A stretch of 34,893 bases of DNA from Flammeovirgaceae bacterium UBA4465 (lineage in GTDB: Bacteria; Bacteroidota; Bacteroidia; Cytophagales; Cyclobacteriaceae), in the NCBI GenBank assembly GCA_905182655.1, contig CAJJCN010000061.1:1-34893 (forward strand), in the 5' to 3' direction. The position numbers and the translations under genes are program-made. The notes below the pieces were generated by a model. The model saw only the letters and a program-made list of their open reading frames with translations, ran no database searches and had not been told where the DNA came from. Of this stretch, positions 17,606-25,588 are shown piece after piece. Every line of letters begins with the position of its first letter. Position 1 is the stretch's first letter.

Positions 17606-18235
17606 TCAATCTATTCGATTCCTCAAGTCTTCCATAAATTCAACACCGGGGTCGACTTTTTCAGTACGGTAGCCCGCATCTTTTTCAAGCCATAAAGGAT
17701 GGTCTACAAAATCTTGATACTCATAATGACCAATAACGAATTCGATAGGATACTTTTTCTGAAGATACGTAATCAATACCACATTGGCTTCAAGTTGGGC
17801 CTGAGTGAGCTTTCCATCCTGTCCAGGACCTACATTTTCAATACCTATCGCACAATGATTCAATCCAATCACATGACGTGCCATAGTGGTTTCAGGCATC
17901 AATCTATAAATAGTCCCATCAGTATCTACCATGAATTGGGAAGATACATTCAATGACCCCGCAGATTGAATATCCGCTCGAGCATTGGGTAAAGTACTTG
18001 GATTAAAGGTATTGAAGGTAGCTTCCATAGTAGGGATTACGGTCCAATGGACCACTACCATACGCGGTAAAATGGTGGGTTTTATTTGTATTAATCCATA
18101 ATGTGATACCAAGTATTCAAGGGTCAATTCAATGCGTTGCTCATCAAAAGATATCGGCCGATCTATAATTTTAGGTAGGGGTAGATCCTGGTAAAAAAAG
18201 GATTGCATCAGCAGAAAAAATAAAATTATCGGCAT
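17606..18235 (-). CDS. N-acetylmuramoyl-L-alanine amidase (Amidase_2)
   Basis: A 209-residue zinc amidase that cuts the bond between MurNAc and the L-Ala of the stem peptide. A short hydrophobic leader (residues 1-14) suggests export. Probable zinc ligands are His63 (VVVHWTV), His170 (IGHYEY) and Asp195 (KVDPG), with Glu133 (IGIENVG) as catalytic acid, in the order of the AmpD/PGRP-like family. It converges with the NagZ-NamZ fusion 74 bases away. In Bacillus subtilis, amiE, nagZ and namZ are neighbours and act in sequence on peptidoglycan, so the same three activities are adjacent here although on opposite strands. NamZ needs peptide-free muramyl ends, which such an amidase provides. Confidence 0.9.
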   Translation of the reverse strand: MPIILFFLLMQSFFYQDLPLPKIIDRPISFDEQRIELTLEYLVSHYGLIQIKPTILPRMVVVHWTVIPTMEATFNTFNPSTLPNARADIQSAGSLNVSSQFMVDTDGTIYRLMPETTMARHVIGLNHCAIGIENVGPGQDGKLTQAQLEANVVLITYLQKKYPIEFVIGHYEYQDFVDHPLWLEKDAGYRTEKVDPGVEFMEDLRNRID

Positions 18236-18240
18236 TGGGT

Positions 18241-18248
18241 CAAAAGTC
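18241..18248 (-). promoter_or_regulatory. Possible -7 box of the amidase gene
   Basis: On the minus strand GACTTTTG differs from TAnnTTTG in one base and ends 5 bases before the amidase ATG at 18235. The placement matches the probable leaderless promoters at 12774 and 29487. The one mismatch and lack of a -33 element keep confidence low. Confidence 0.27.
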
Positions 18249-18264
18249 TAGGATGTCTATTGGT

Positions 18265-18272
18265 TAAATTTA
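18265..18272 (+). promoter_or_regulatory. Possible -7 box of hrpB
   Basis: TAAATTTA matches TAnnTTTG in seven of eight positions and lies 32 bases before the TTG start at 18305. It shares the short divergent gap with the amidase promoter. Confidence 0.25.
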
Positions 18273-18304
18273 CCAAAAAAACCCATTCAGACCACTTCAT
18301 TTCC

Positions 18305-20791
18305 TTGAAATTCAATCCTTACTCCACCGACCTTCCTGTTGCTGACATTTTTAATGAAGTAAAGCAACAACTTAATGCCCATACAACCTTGATCGTAAAT
18401 GCACCAGCAGGAGCAGGAAAAAGCACCTTACTCCCCTTGGCCCTAATGAATGAACCATGGTTAGCTGGAAAAAAAATTCTTATGCTGGAGCCCAGAAGAT
18501 TGGCTGCGCGATCCATTGCCGAGAGAATGTCTGGCCTACTGGACGAACCCATTGGCCGTACGATTGGCTATAGAATTCGTTTTGACACCAAGGTCGGTCA
18601 ACAAACTAAAATAGAAGTACTTACAGAAGGTATTTTAACAAGAATGCTCCACTCAGATAACGAACTGCGCGATGTGGGGTTGATTATTTTTGATGAATTT
18701 CATGAGCGAAGCATCCATGCAGACGTCGCCTTGGCACTTTGTCGAGAGGCGCAGCACATACTACGACCAGACTTACGAATCATGATCATGTCGGCTACCT
18801 TAGATATGCCCTTATTGGCGGACTTATTGAAAGCTCCTGTGGTGATCAGTAAGGGTAGACCCTTTGAGGTGGAGCGCTTTTATACAGGAGATATAGATGA
18901 GCGCATGATGCCAGAAATGGCTGCCCATACCATATCCAAAGCCGTAAAAGTACATCCAGGTGATGTCTTGGCTTTTTTTCCTGGCCAAAGAGAAATTAGG
19001 AAATGTGAAGAAATATTAAAATCAAAACTTAACGGTTTTGAAATTTATCCTCTTTATGGTCAGCTTCCCATTAACGCACAACGAGTCGCCTTATTTCCTG
19101 ATAAAAATGGACGCCGAAAAATAGTACTGGCTACCTCTATTGCTGAAACTAGTCTCACTATAGAAGGCATCAAAATTGTCGTTGATACCGGGTTTGGCAG
19201 AACTTCACGATTCGATACAAAATCTGGTCTTTCTCGTTTGGAAACCATCGTTATCTCTAAAGATGCGGCTGACCAACGCGCCGGTCGAGCCGGAAGATTG
19301 ACTCCGGGTGTTTGCTATAGGATGTGGAGTCTTGCTACACAGAATCGAATGCAAGCTCATCGAATCCCAGAAATAGAAGCCTCAGATTTAGCTCCATTAG
19401 TTTTGGATTTAGCCGCATGGGGCATCACCAATGCGCATCAACTCACCTGGCTGACGCCACCGCCTAAAGGAAGCCTTGCCCAAGCCATTGAACTCTTACA
19501 TCAGTTAGAGGCGCTTGAGAAAGGTCGCATTACCTCACTGGGAAAGCGCATTCATCAACTGCCCTGTCATCCTCGTATTGCCCATATGCTGTTATTTGCC
19601 GAAGCCAACAATACCTTAGCCTTGGCGGCAGATATTGCAGCACTTTTAGAAGAACGAGATCCCTTGACCCGAGAAGTTGGCATAGATCTCAATCTCCGGA
19701 TTGAGGGACTTAGGAGGTTTAGATCTCTTAATAATAATGGTCATCGATTTGGACGCATTGACCAAATATCTAAGTCCTACTTACGGCTTTTTGATAAGGA
19801 TCAAAGTGCTGAGCCCATAGATCCTTATGATACCGGTATCCTTATTGCCCAGGCCTACCCTGAGCGTATTGCCTGTGCGCGACCCGGCAATAACGCCCAA
19901 TTTCAGCTCAGTAATGGCAGATATGCTATGGCAGGACATAAAGATGATTTGGCCCATGAGCCTTGGCTGGCCGTAGCTCATATGGACGCTCGAGAGGGGT
20001 TAGGTAAAATATTTCTCGCCGCACCTCTCAACCCCAAAGATTTGGCCCCCCTAGTCAAAGAAAAAGAAGTCATCACTTGGGATACTGAACACGGGGGATT
20101 AATTGCCACTCAGGAACTTCGTATTGGAAACATCATATTGAAGTCTACCCCCTTGCCCGAGCCAGCGGAAACTGATCTCGTGGCTGCCATTAGTAATGCC
20201 ATCAAAAAAGAAGGTAAACAACTGCTCAACTTTGATGACAACTTTATACAATGGCAAAATCGCATACTAAGTATTCAGAAATGGAGACCCGAACTACATT
20301 GGCCTGATACCTCGACAAATACCCTTTTATTAACTAATAATGAATGGCTCGCTCCGTTTCTAATCGGTATCAAAAAACCAGCAGAACTCAAAAAATTAAA
20401 ATTGCGTGACATCCTATCCTATACCCTAACCAAAACACAACAAGACCTTCTTCAGAAACTCGCACCTCCCAGCATCCTTGTACCGAGTGGTGCTACGGTC
20501 AAGTTGGCCTATCTTCCCTCGGGAGCACCTCCCATTCTAGCGGTAAGATTGCAAGAACTTTTTGGATGGAAGAAAAGTCCAACCATCAATGAAGGATTGG
20601 TAAAAGTAGTATTGCATTTATTATCTCCTGGTTTCAAACCCGTCCAAGTCACTACTGATCTCATGAGTTTTTGGCAACATACTTATTTTGAAGTTCGTAA
20701 AGAGCTCAAAAGGCGCTACCCGAAACACAGTTGGCCCGATGACCCTATGTCAGAAACAGCGATAAGAGGTGCCTTACCAAGAAAAAAATAA
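18305..20791 (+). CDS. hrpB: ATP-dependent helicase HrpB
   Basis: A DEAH-box helicase of 828 residues from the TTG at 18305. It shows the full order: Walker A APAGAGKST, IFDEFHERS (motif II), MSATLD (motif III), TSIAETSLTIEG (motif V) and DQRAGRAGR (motif VI), followed by HA2 and HrpB C-terminal regions ending PKHSWPDDP. The length equals the usual HrpB size. The cellular RNA target is unknown in most bacteria. No ATG lies between the upstream stop and Walker A, so a non-ATG start is needed: TTG at 18305 begins MKFNPYSTDLPV, where similarity to relatives starts; TTG at 18260 would add 15 residues. The stop codon directly abuts the stop of the next, convergent gene. Confidence 0.95.
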   Translation: MKFNPYSTDLPVADIFNEVKQQLNAHTTLIVNAPAGAGKSTLLPLALMNEPWLAGKKILMLEPRRLAARSIAERMSGLLDEPIGRTIGYRIRFDTKVGQQTKIEVLTEGILTRMLHSDNELRDVGLIIFDEFHERSIHADVALALCREAQHILRPDLRIMIMSATLDMPLLADLLKAPVVISKGRPFEVERFYTGDIDERMMPEMAAHTISKAVKVHPGDVLAFFPGQREIRKCEEILKSKLNGFEIYPLYGQLPINAQRVALFPDKNGRRKIVLATSIAETSLTIEGIKIVVDTGFGRTSRFDTKSGLSRLETIVISKDAADQRAGRAGRLTPGVCYRMWSLATQNRMQAHRIPEIEASDLAPLVLDLAAWGITNAHQLTWLTPPPKGSLAQAIELLHQLEALEKGRITSLGKRIHQLPCHPRIAHMLLFAEANNTLALAADIAALLEERDPLTREVGIDLNLRIEGLRRFRSLNNNGHRFGRIDQISKSYLRLFDKDQSAEPIDPYDTGILIAQAYPERIACARPGNNAQFQLSNGRYAMAGHKDDLAHEPWLAVAHMDAREGLGKIFLAAPLNPKDLAPLVKEKEVITWDTEHGGLIATQELRIGNIILKSTPLPEPAETDLVAAISNAIKKEGKQLLNFDDNFIQWQNRILSIQKWRPELHWPDTSTNTLLLTNNEWLAPFLIGIKKPAELKKLKLRDILSYTLTKTQQDLLQKLAPPSILVPSGATVKLAYLPSGAPPILAVRLQELFGWKKSPTINEGLVKVVLHLLSPGFKPVQVTTDLMSFWQHTYFEVRKELKRRYPKHSWPDDPMSETAIRGALPRKK

Positions 20792-21163
20792 TTATTTCTT
20801 ATTATCATTGGACTTCTTTATCTCTACATGGAGGGCCTTGGCCAGCCTGGGAAACAACTCAAACACCCGCCTCAAGGCGTGTATGTTTCTTGTTTTTAAT
20901 TGAAAGGGATCGCCGTCTTCATCTTGCCAAGAAATCGTAATGATGGCATTGCGTACTTCTATGGGATGGTGATGAGTGATCTGCTTCACCAACTCATATG
21001 AACTTAACAAGGCCTCCTCATAACTACTCGCTTCCTGTGGAATTCCGTTACTTAATTGAAGATATTTTATCTTATTTTGATGAAAAACGCGTAAATAATG
21101 ATACTGATCATCTAGGCTTCTGCCACGCAACTTAATCTTATAATAACCAGATTCAATTTTCAT
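20792..21163 (-). CDS. Hypothetical protein, 123 residues
   Basis: A small basic cytoplasmic protein without signal peptide. Its N-terminal half reads as beta-strands (GYYKIKLRGRSLDDQYHYLRVFHQ, shortened to KIKLRG and YHYLRVF as the clear parts), then a helix (YEEALLSSYELVKQI), then ISWQDEDGDPFQL and a C-terminal helical lysine-rich tail. The layout recalls small nucleic-acid or ligand-binding domains, but I do not recognise a family. The stop codon touches the last base of the hrpB stop with no gap. Two near-identical short repeats (21168-21180, 21187-21199) lie just upstream of the start and may be its control sites. Function unknown. Confidence 0.68.
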   Translation of the reverse strand: MKIESGYYKIKLRGRSLDDQYHYLRVFHQNKIKYLQLSNGIPQEASSYEEALLSSYELVKQITHHHPIEVRNAIITISWQDEDGDPFQLKTRNIHALRRVFELFPRLAKALHVEIKKSNDNKK

Positions 21164-21167
21164 TATG

Positions 21168-21199
21168 CTAATTTAAATAGTAAATACTAATTTAATTAG
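21168..21199. repeat. Pair of CTAATTTA(A/T)(A/T)AG repeats upstream of the 123-residue gene
   Basis: CTAATTTAAATAG (21168-21180) and CTAATTTAATTAG (21187-21199) are direct copies differing in one base, 19 bases apart. The second is a perfect inverted repeat with a single central base. They lie 5 bases before the minus-strand start codon, so could be tandem operators. Confidence 0.3.
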
Positions 21200-21282
21200 C
21201 TTTTATCTACGTATTTTAAAATATAATAACCACTACCTGAATTCGGGTACCTGATTTCCCTGATCCTTACCTCATCAAGACC

Positions 21283-21311
21283 AAAATACTTCAATGAGTC
21301 TGAAGTATTTT
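21283..21311. terminator. Bidirectional hairpin terminator after the GH13 gene
   Basis: AAAATACTTCA (21283-21293) and TGAAGTATTTT (21301-21311) pair over 11 bp with a 7-base loop, with T-runs on both strands at the stem ends. It is 128 bases after the GH13 stop on the minus strand, and is a plausible Rho-independent terminator, though the stem is AT-rich. Confidence 0.55.
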
Positions 21312-21438
21312 TGACCTATGATCACCTTTTTCATCCATAAGCGATACTACATATAAAGCCCTTGATAATTAAGCCCTCTTGAAAAGGTAAGTAGCCGCCG
21401 TCAGACGAAGTGTGATCCCTTTTGCTTTAAATCATAGG

Positions 21439-23301
21439 TCAATTTAACTCAATAATCATAGCAGATAAGGGGGCTAATTGAAGCGCTCTTGAAAAATCTA
21501 CCGTTCGATCTGAAATAATATCTATGCCTTGGTTATCCGCTCGAATCATCTCTCCAAACCTGGCAAAATCTAGACCTTTGTCTGTTTTATTTTTGTTCAA
21601 AATAATCATGACTTTATCTTTTCCCGTATATCTGAAAAATACATAAACTCCTTCTTTTGGATTGTAATGCATCAATTCACCTTTATGAATCGCCTCGCTT
21701 CCTTTTCTCCAATTCAATATTTTCTTCATATATTGTTGGGCCTCCAACTGCTGAGCCGTCAAGCCATCACCCGTGAATCCATTGACCTGATCTCCTTCCC
21801 AGCCACCTGGGAAATCTGACCGTATTACACCGTCATCTTTGGGGCCCGTATCAGCCATTAAAATTTCAGTTCCATAATAAAATTGAGGGACGCCTCTGAT
21901 GGTTGCGTAATAAGCAACAGCCAATTTAAAAAGGTCAAAATTCCCATTTACCTGCCTAAATAATCTACTCATGTCATGATTATCAGGAAACACCACTAAT
22001 TTTTTGGGATTTGGATAAATAAAGTCTAGAGCCAACATGGCGTACGCATCTACCCATACATCCCAACCTCTGTCATCATTTAAAGATTTAATGAACGCCG
22101 ATTGTAAAGGGAAATCCATCAAACTAGGAAGACATGAATCATGACCCGTAGCACTTTCCTTGCCTTTTTGCCAATGTGCGACAACAGCAGGCTGTTCGTA
22201 CCATTCTTCTCCTACAATATTAAAATTGGGATATTCATTCATCACATCACAGGACCATTTGGAGAGATAATCCATATCCGGATAGGGATAAGTATCCATT
22301 CTGATTCCTTTTAGATCGGCATATTCAATCCACCAAATTGAATTTTGAAGCAAATAAGTACCCATAAACTCATTCCTTTGATTCAAATCTGGCATGGTAG
22401 GTACAAACCAACCATCGGAAAATTCCTTTACATCTATTTTCGAACGATATGGATCTTGAACGACCGGCTTTCGATGCGTGGTGATATGGTATTCTCCTTT
22501 CAAAAATTCGGCTTGATAATTGACCCAATCGTCCATCGGCAAATCCTTCATCCACCAATGTTCTGAGCCCGAATGGTTAATTATCATATCCATAATCAGT
22601 CCAATCCCCTTTTCTTTGGCCTGCAAAGAAAAATTTCTGAATGCTTCATTACTGCCAAATCTCGCATCTACTTTATAAAAATCTGTGGTCGAATAGCCAT
22701 GATAAGAATACTCAGCCATATCATTTTCTAACACCGGGTTGAGCCAGATACAAGTAAATCCCATATCTGCGACATAATCCAGACGCTCCTCCATTCCTTG
22801 AATATCTCCACCATGTCTGCCTCCTGGAAATGTGCGGTTTGATTTTTCTTTTAAACCAGGCATTTCATCATTGGACGGATCGCCATTTGCATAACGATCA
22901 GGGGTAATAAGATACAATACGTCACTGGAATTAAATCCTTGTCGAAGGGCTGAATGTTCTCTTCTTTCCTTTAACTCATAAGTATAGGTTTGAACTACCT
23001 TTTTACCTCTGCTAAATTCAATTTCAAAAGCACCCGGTACGACACCCTCAGTCAATTGAAGGTCTATGAATAAATAGTTTGGATTCTTAATCTGGATGGT
23101 CTTCGTTAAAGACACGCCTGGGTAATCAATTTTTGGACTTAATTCCGCTATATCTGCTCCATAAATCATCAACTGAAGATGTTGATTTACCATGCCGACC
23201 CACCAAAAAGGAGGTTCAACCCTACTCAGATCTTGGGCACTGCTCCTTACGGATAATAAAGCAAAAATGGCAAGGAGTATAATACTTCGTAAATAAATCA
23301 T
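21439..23301 (-). CDS. GH13 alpha-amylase, neopullulanase/cyclomaltodextrinase type (SusA-like)
   Basis: A 620-residue secreted glycoside hydrolase with a signal peptide (1-22, ending SSA-Q). An N-terminal cyclomaltodextrinase-type beta domain (about 25-110, starting RVEPPFWWVGM) precedes the GH13 barrel. Catalytic residues can be read: Asp336 (GIRMD, nucleophile), Glu365 (VGEEW, acid/base) and Asp443 (FPDNHD, transition-state aspartate); MDMIINH is conserved region I. A C-terminal beta domain ends the protein. Such enzymes cut starch, pullulan or cyclodextrins in the periplasm, as SusA does in Bacteroides. No SusC/D pair is nearby. A 12-bp LacI-style palindrome lies 109 bases upstream. An AAAAGCTA (minus-strand TAGCTTTT) at 23326-23333 could be its -7 box. 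Confidence 0.93.
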   Translation of the reverse strand: MIYLRSIILLAIFALLSVRSSAQDLSRVEPPFWWVGMVNQHLQLMIYGADIAELSPKIDYPGVSLTKTIQIKNPNYLFIDLQLTEGVVPGAFEIEFSRGKKVVQTYTYELKERREHSALRQGFNSSDVLYLITPDRYANGDPSNDEMPGLKEKSNRTFPGGRHGGDIQGMEERLDYVADMGFTCIWLNPVLENDMAEYSYHGYSTTDFYKVDARFGSNEAFRNFSLQAKEKGIGLIMDMIINHSGSEHWWMKDLPMDDWVNYQAEFLKGEYHITTHRKPVVQDPYRSKIDVKEFSDGWFVPTMPDLNQRNEFMGTYLLQNSIWWIEYADLKGIRMDTYPYPDMDYLSKWSCDVMNEYPNFNIVGEEWYEQPAVVAHWQKGKESATGHDSCLPSLMDFPLQSAFIKSLNDDRGWDVWVDAYAMLALDFIYPNPKKLVVFPDNHDMSRLFRQVNGNFDLFKLAVAYYATIRGVPQFYYGTEILMADTGPKDDGVIRSDFPGGWEGDQVNGFTGDGLTAQQLEAQQYMKKILNWRKGSEAIHKGELMHYNPKEGVYVFFRYTGKDKVMIILNKNKTDKGLDFARFGEMIRADNQGIDIISDRTVDFSRALQLAPLSAMIIELN

Positions 23302-23325
23302 ATAAATAAATTAGATAAGTAAGAG

Positions 23326-23333
23326 AAAAGCTA
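23326..23333 (-). promoter_or_regulatory. Possible -7 box of the GH13 gene
   Basis: On the minus strand TAGCTTTT matches TAnnTTTG in all but the last base, 24 bases upstream of the GH13 start codon. The core TAGCTTT is also seen before the genes at 12787 and 29499. Confidence 0.3.
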
Positions 23334-23409
23334 AGGAATCTCATCCTTAATAATTTAAATTTAGAATAAATTCATACATTGATAATCATGCTAATTCACA
23401 TTTATTATC

Positions 23410-23421
23410 GCAATCGATTGC
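23410..23421. promoter_or_regulatory. LacI-type operator candidate upstream of the GH13 gene
   Basis: GCAATCGATTGC is a perfect 12-bp palindrome with the central CG that LacI/GalR-family operators usually have. It lies 109 bases upstream of the GH13 start and 225 upstream of the DUF4136 start. Maltose-type LacI regulators commonly control GH13 genes in this phylum, which makes the amylase the likelier target. No regulator gene is in the window. Confidence 0.5.
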
Positions 23422-23519
23422 ATTATCATACTTTTTTGGATGGGACGATTAGAAAGTTATTTTTTGATTGAAATCTGCTATTTTAAATTCATAAAACATT
23501 CCACAGAATTGATATCCTT

Positions 23520-23527
23520 TAGCTTTG
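23520..23527 (+). promoter_or_regulatory. -7 box upstream of the DUF4136-nhaC operon
   Basis: TAGCTTTG is an exact TAnnTTTG match on the plus strand, 118 bases before the probable start at 23646. It would give a leader of about 110 bases. A second, imperfect box (TATCTTCG, 23633-23640) lies 5 bases before that start, so there may be two promoters. Confidence 0.38.
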
Positions 23528-23632
23528 TACACCTATTGACTTAACGAGTTATATTAAATGAATGATACCTCTCCTATTTAATCTATACAACGCTTATAGG
23601 TCTAAGATTACCGTCAAATAAATAATGTTTTC

Positions 23633-23640
23633 TATCTTCG
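23633..23640 (+). promoter_or_regulatory. Proximal -7 box candidate of DUF4136 gene
   Basis: TATCTTCG has one mismatch to TAnnTTTG and ends 5 bases before the ATG at 23646, the same spacing as at 12774. This favours 23646 over the upstream ATG at 23625. Confidence 0.3.
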
Positions 23641-23645
23641 TGAAT

Positions 23646-24176
23646 ATGTATTTTCGCTTGCTAATTGTTGGATTGTTTTTGTTTTCTTGTAACCCTAGAG
23701 TTATACAATATCGAAATGATAAAGCAGATTTTGCCAATTACCGTAGTTTCTATATTTTAAATTCTAAATCTGATCACCTCAGCGCCGTTGAATCTGATGA
23801 GGTAAATAACCGAATTGAACCTTTTATTCTTGATGAAATGAATCGAAGAGATTATGTCATAAACACAGAAAATCCAGATTTAATCCTGAGATTTGAAATC
23901 ATTTATGGTACTGAGAATTCTAGAAATTCCAATCAAAGTGGTTATGGTATGATTTATTATCCCTCCAGCAACACCAATATTGCAGGTGCCATACTCATTG
24001 AATTAGTAGATAATAGCACAAAAAAGTTGATCTGGCAATCAAGTATTGACGCGAATCATGCCCTGAAAAAAAGAAAAGAAAAAGATCCATTGAAAAAATT
24101 AGTGAGCCATCTTTTCAACACCTACTTGTACCGAGCAGGTAATCCTACCTCAGACGAATACTTGAAAATCAAATGA
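23646..24176 (+). CDS. DUF4136 domain lipoprotein
   Basis: A 176-residue lipoprotein from the ATG at 23646: the leader MYFRLLIVGLFLFSC has Arg then a hydrophobic core and an LFSC lipobox. An in-frame ATG at 23625 would add seven residues (MFSIFVN) before the basic residue, which is less typical. The mature part fits DUF4136: DFANYRSFYIL, then IEPFILDEMNRRDYV (marking self-folding pairs), DLILRFEI, and a C-terminal LIWQSSIDANHAL ending in a helix. The role of DUF4136 is unknown; it is common in Bacteroidota outer-membrane lipoproteins. The gene overlaps the NhaC antiporter by 4 bases (ATGA), so the two are translationally coupled. Confidence 0.85.
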   Translation: MYFRLLIVGLFLFSCNPRVIQYRNDKADFANYRSFYILNSKSDHLSAVESDEVNNRIEPFILDEMNRRDYVINTENPDLILRFEIIYGTENSRNSNQSGYGMIYYPSSNTNIAGAILIELVDNSTKKLIWQSSIDANHALKKRKEKDPLKKLVSHLFNTYLYRAGNPTSDEYLKIK

Positions 24177-25588
24177 CAGACTACGGATTTTTATCTTTAA
24201 TTCCACCTATTTTAGCCATTTTTTTGGCCATCAGAACCAAGCAAGTGATTTTTTCGCTCCTACTGGGTATTACTATTGGCTGGATCATCATCAGCGAGGG
24301 CAACCTTTTTTTGGGACTGATCGCAACGGTTGAAGCCATCATTGATGTCTTTCGCAATGCAGGGAATACGCGCACCGTCGTATTTACACTTTTGATTGGG
24401 GCCTTGATTCAATTGATTAAATTCTCAGGAGGTGTCGATGGGTTTATCGGACTCATTCAAAAAAAGCTATCACAAACTAAAAACCCCAAAAGAAACATTC
24501 AACTGGCTGCCGGCCTTACTGGATTCCTCATATTTATTGAATCAAATATTTCAATTTTAGCTGTGGGCACCGCATTCAAACCCCTTTTTGATAAATACAA
24601 TATGGCCAAAGAAAAATTGGCCTATCTAGCGGATAGCAGTTCGGCGCCGGCATGTATCTTATTTCCACTCAATGCGTGGGGTGCCTATATCATGGGCTTA
24701 CTGATGGCTTATGAACATTTGGATCCATTCAAAATGCTGATGTATTCTATTCCTTTCAATTTTTATCCTATTCTTACCTTATTCTTCTTATTTTATCTAG
24801 CATATACGGGAAAATCCTATGGCCCCATGCGAGCATTTGAAATCGACGTCAAAAAAGAAATAGCAGATGAAAAAGCCACTATTCCATCGGGCAATCCCCA
24901 TTTAATGATTTGGCCCTTAGCTGCCATGGTTCTTTCTATGCCCTTCTTTTTAGTTTACACAGGTTGGAAAGACCCTTTTGCAGGCGACTTGAGTACTGCT
25001 ATTTGGAACAGTATTGGCAATGGATCAGGGAGCAGCGCAGTTACTTATGCTATTGTATTTGCCTTATTTATAGCAGCACTTATGATGGGTATACAAAAAA
25101 AAATCACATTAGAATCCTTTTTTAGTGAATCCATAAAAGGCATGAATGATATGCTAGTTATGGCCATCTTAATGGTGCTCGCCTTTGCTTTGGGGGCCTT
25201 ATGTAAAGAATTGGGAACCGGAATATATGTCGCTCAAGTCACCTCAAACTGGCTTTCACCAGGTATGGCTCCCTTTGTTCTTTTCATCACAAGCTGTTTT
25301 GTTGCCTTTTCAACAGGTACTTCTTGGGGTACTTTTGCCATCATGATCAGCATCGTCGTGCCTTTGATTGAAACCATGGGATTACATCCCTATTTAAGCT
25401 TAGCCGCTGTTTTGGGTGGAGGTGTTTTTGGAGACCATTGTTCTCCCATATCTGATACGACACTCATCGCTTCGGTAGCCACGAAAAGCAACCATATTGA
25501 TCATATCAAAACACAGTTGCCCTATGCACTCTTCACAGGGGGCTTAGCGGGCCTTCTTTACCTTGTTGCGGGCTTTTTACTTACTTAA
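24173..25588 (+). CDS. nhaC: Na+/H+ antiporter, NhaC family
   Basis: A 471-residue inner-membrane protein with about 12 spans. The signature GVFGDHCSPISDTTLIAS (about residues 417-434) and DSSSAPACILFPLNAWGAYI are typical of the NhaC family (PF03553), which exchanges external protons for internal Na+ or, in relatives, organic substrates such as malate or tyrosine. The Asp in GDHCSP is likely in the transport site. The start ATG overlaps the preceding DUF4136 stop. The last 8 bases overlap the 3' end of lysA on the other strand. I use nhaC for family resemblance; the transported ion was not established from the sequence. Confidence 0.88.
   Translation: MTDYGFLSLIPPILAIFLAIRTKQVIFSLLLGITIGWIIISEGNLFLGLIATVEAIIDVFRNAGNTRTVVFTLLIGALIQLIKFSGGVDGFIGLIQKKLSQTKNPKRNIQLAAGLTGFLIFIESNISILAVGTAFKPLFDKYNMAKEKLAYLADSSSAPACILFPLNAWGAYIMGLLMAYEHLDPFKMLMYSIPFNFYPILTLFFLFYLAYTGKSYGPMRAFEIDVKKEIADEKATIPSGNPHLMIWPLAAMVLSMPFFLVYTGWKDPFAGDLSTAIWNSIGNGSGSSAVTYAIVFALFIAALMMGIQKKITLESFFSESIKGMNDMLVMAILMVLAFALGALCKELGTGIYVAQVTSNWLSPGMAPFVLFITSCFVAFSTGTSWGTFAIMISIVVPLIETMGLHPYLSLAAVLGGGVFGDHCSPISDTTLIASVATKSNHIDHIKTQLPYALFTGGLAGLLYLVAGFLLT

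Larger units (their letters stand above)
23334..23624. other. Rest of the GH13/DUF4136 divergent intergenic region
   Basis: The 300-odd bases between the divergent genes contain no gene that I can support. Apart from the palindrome at 23410 and the boxes at 23326 and 23520, it is plain AT-rich sequence. Confidence 0.4.
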
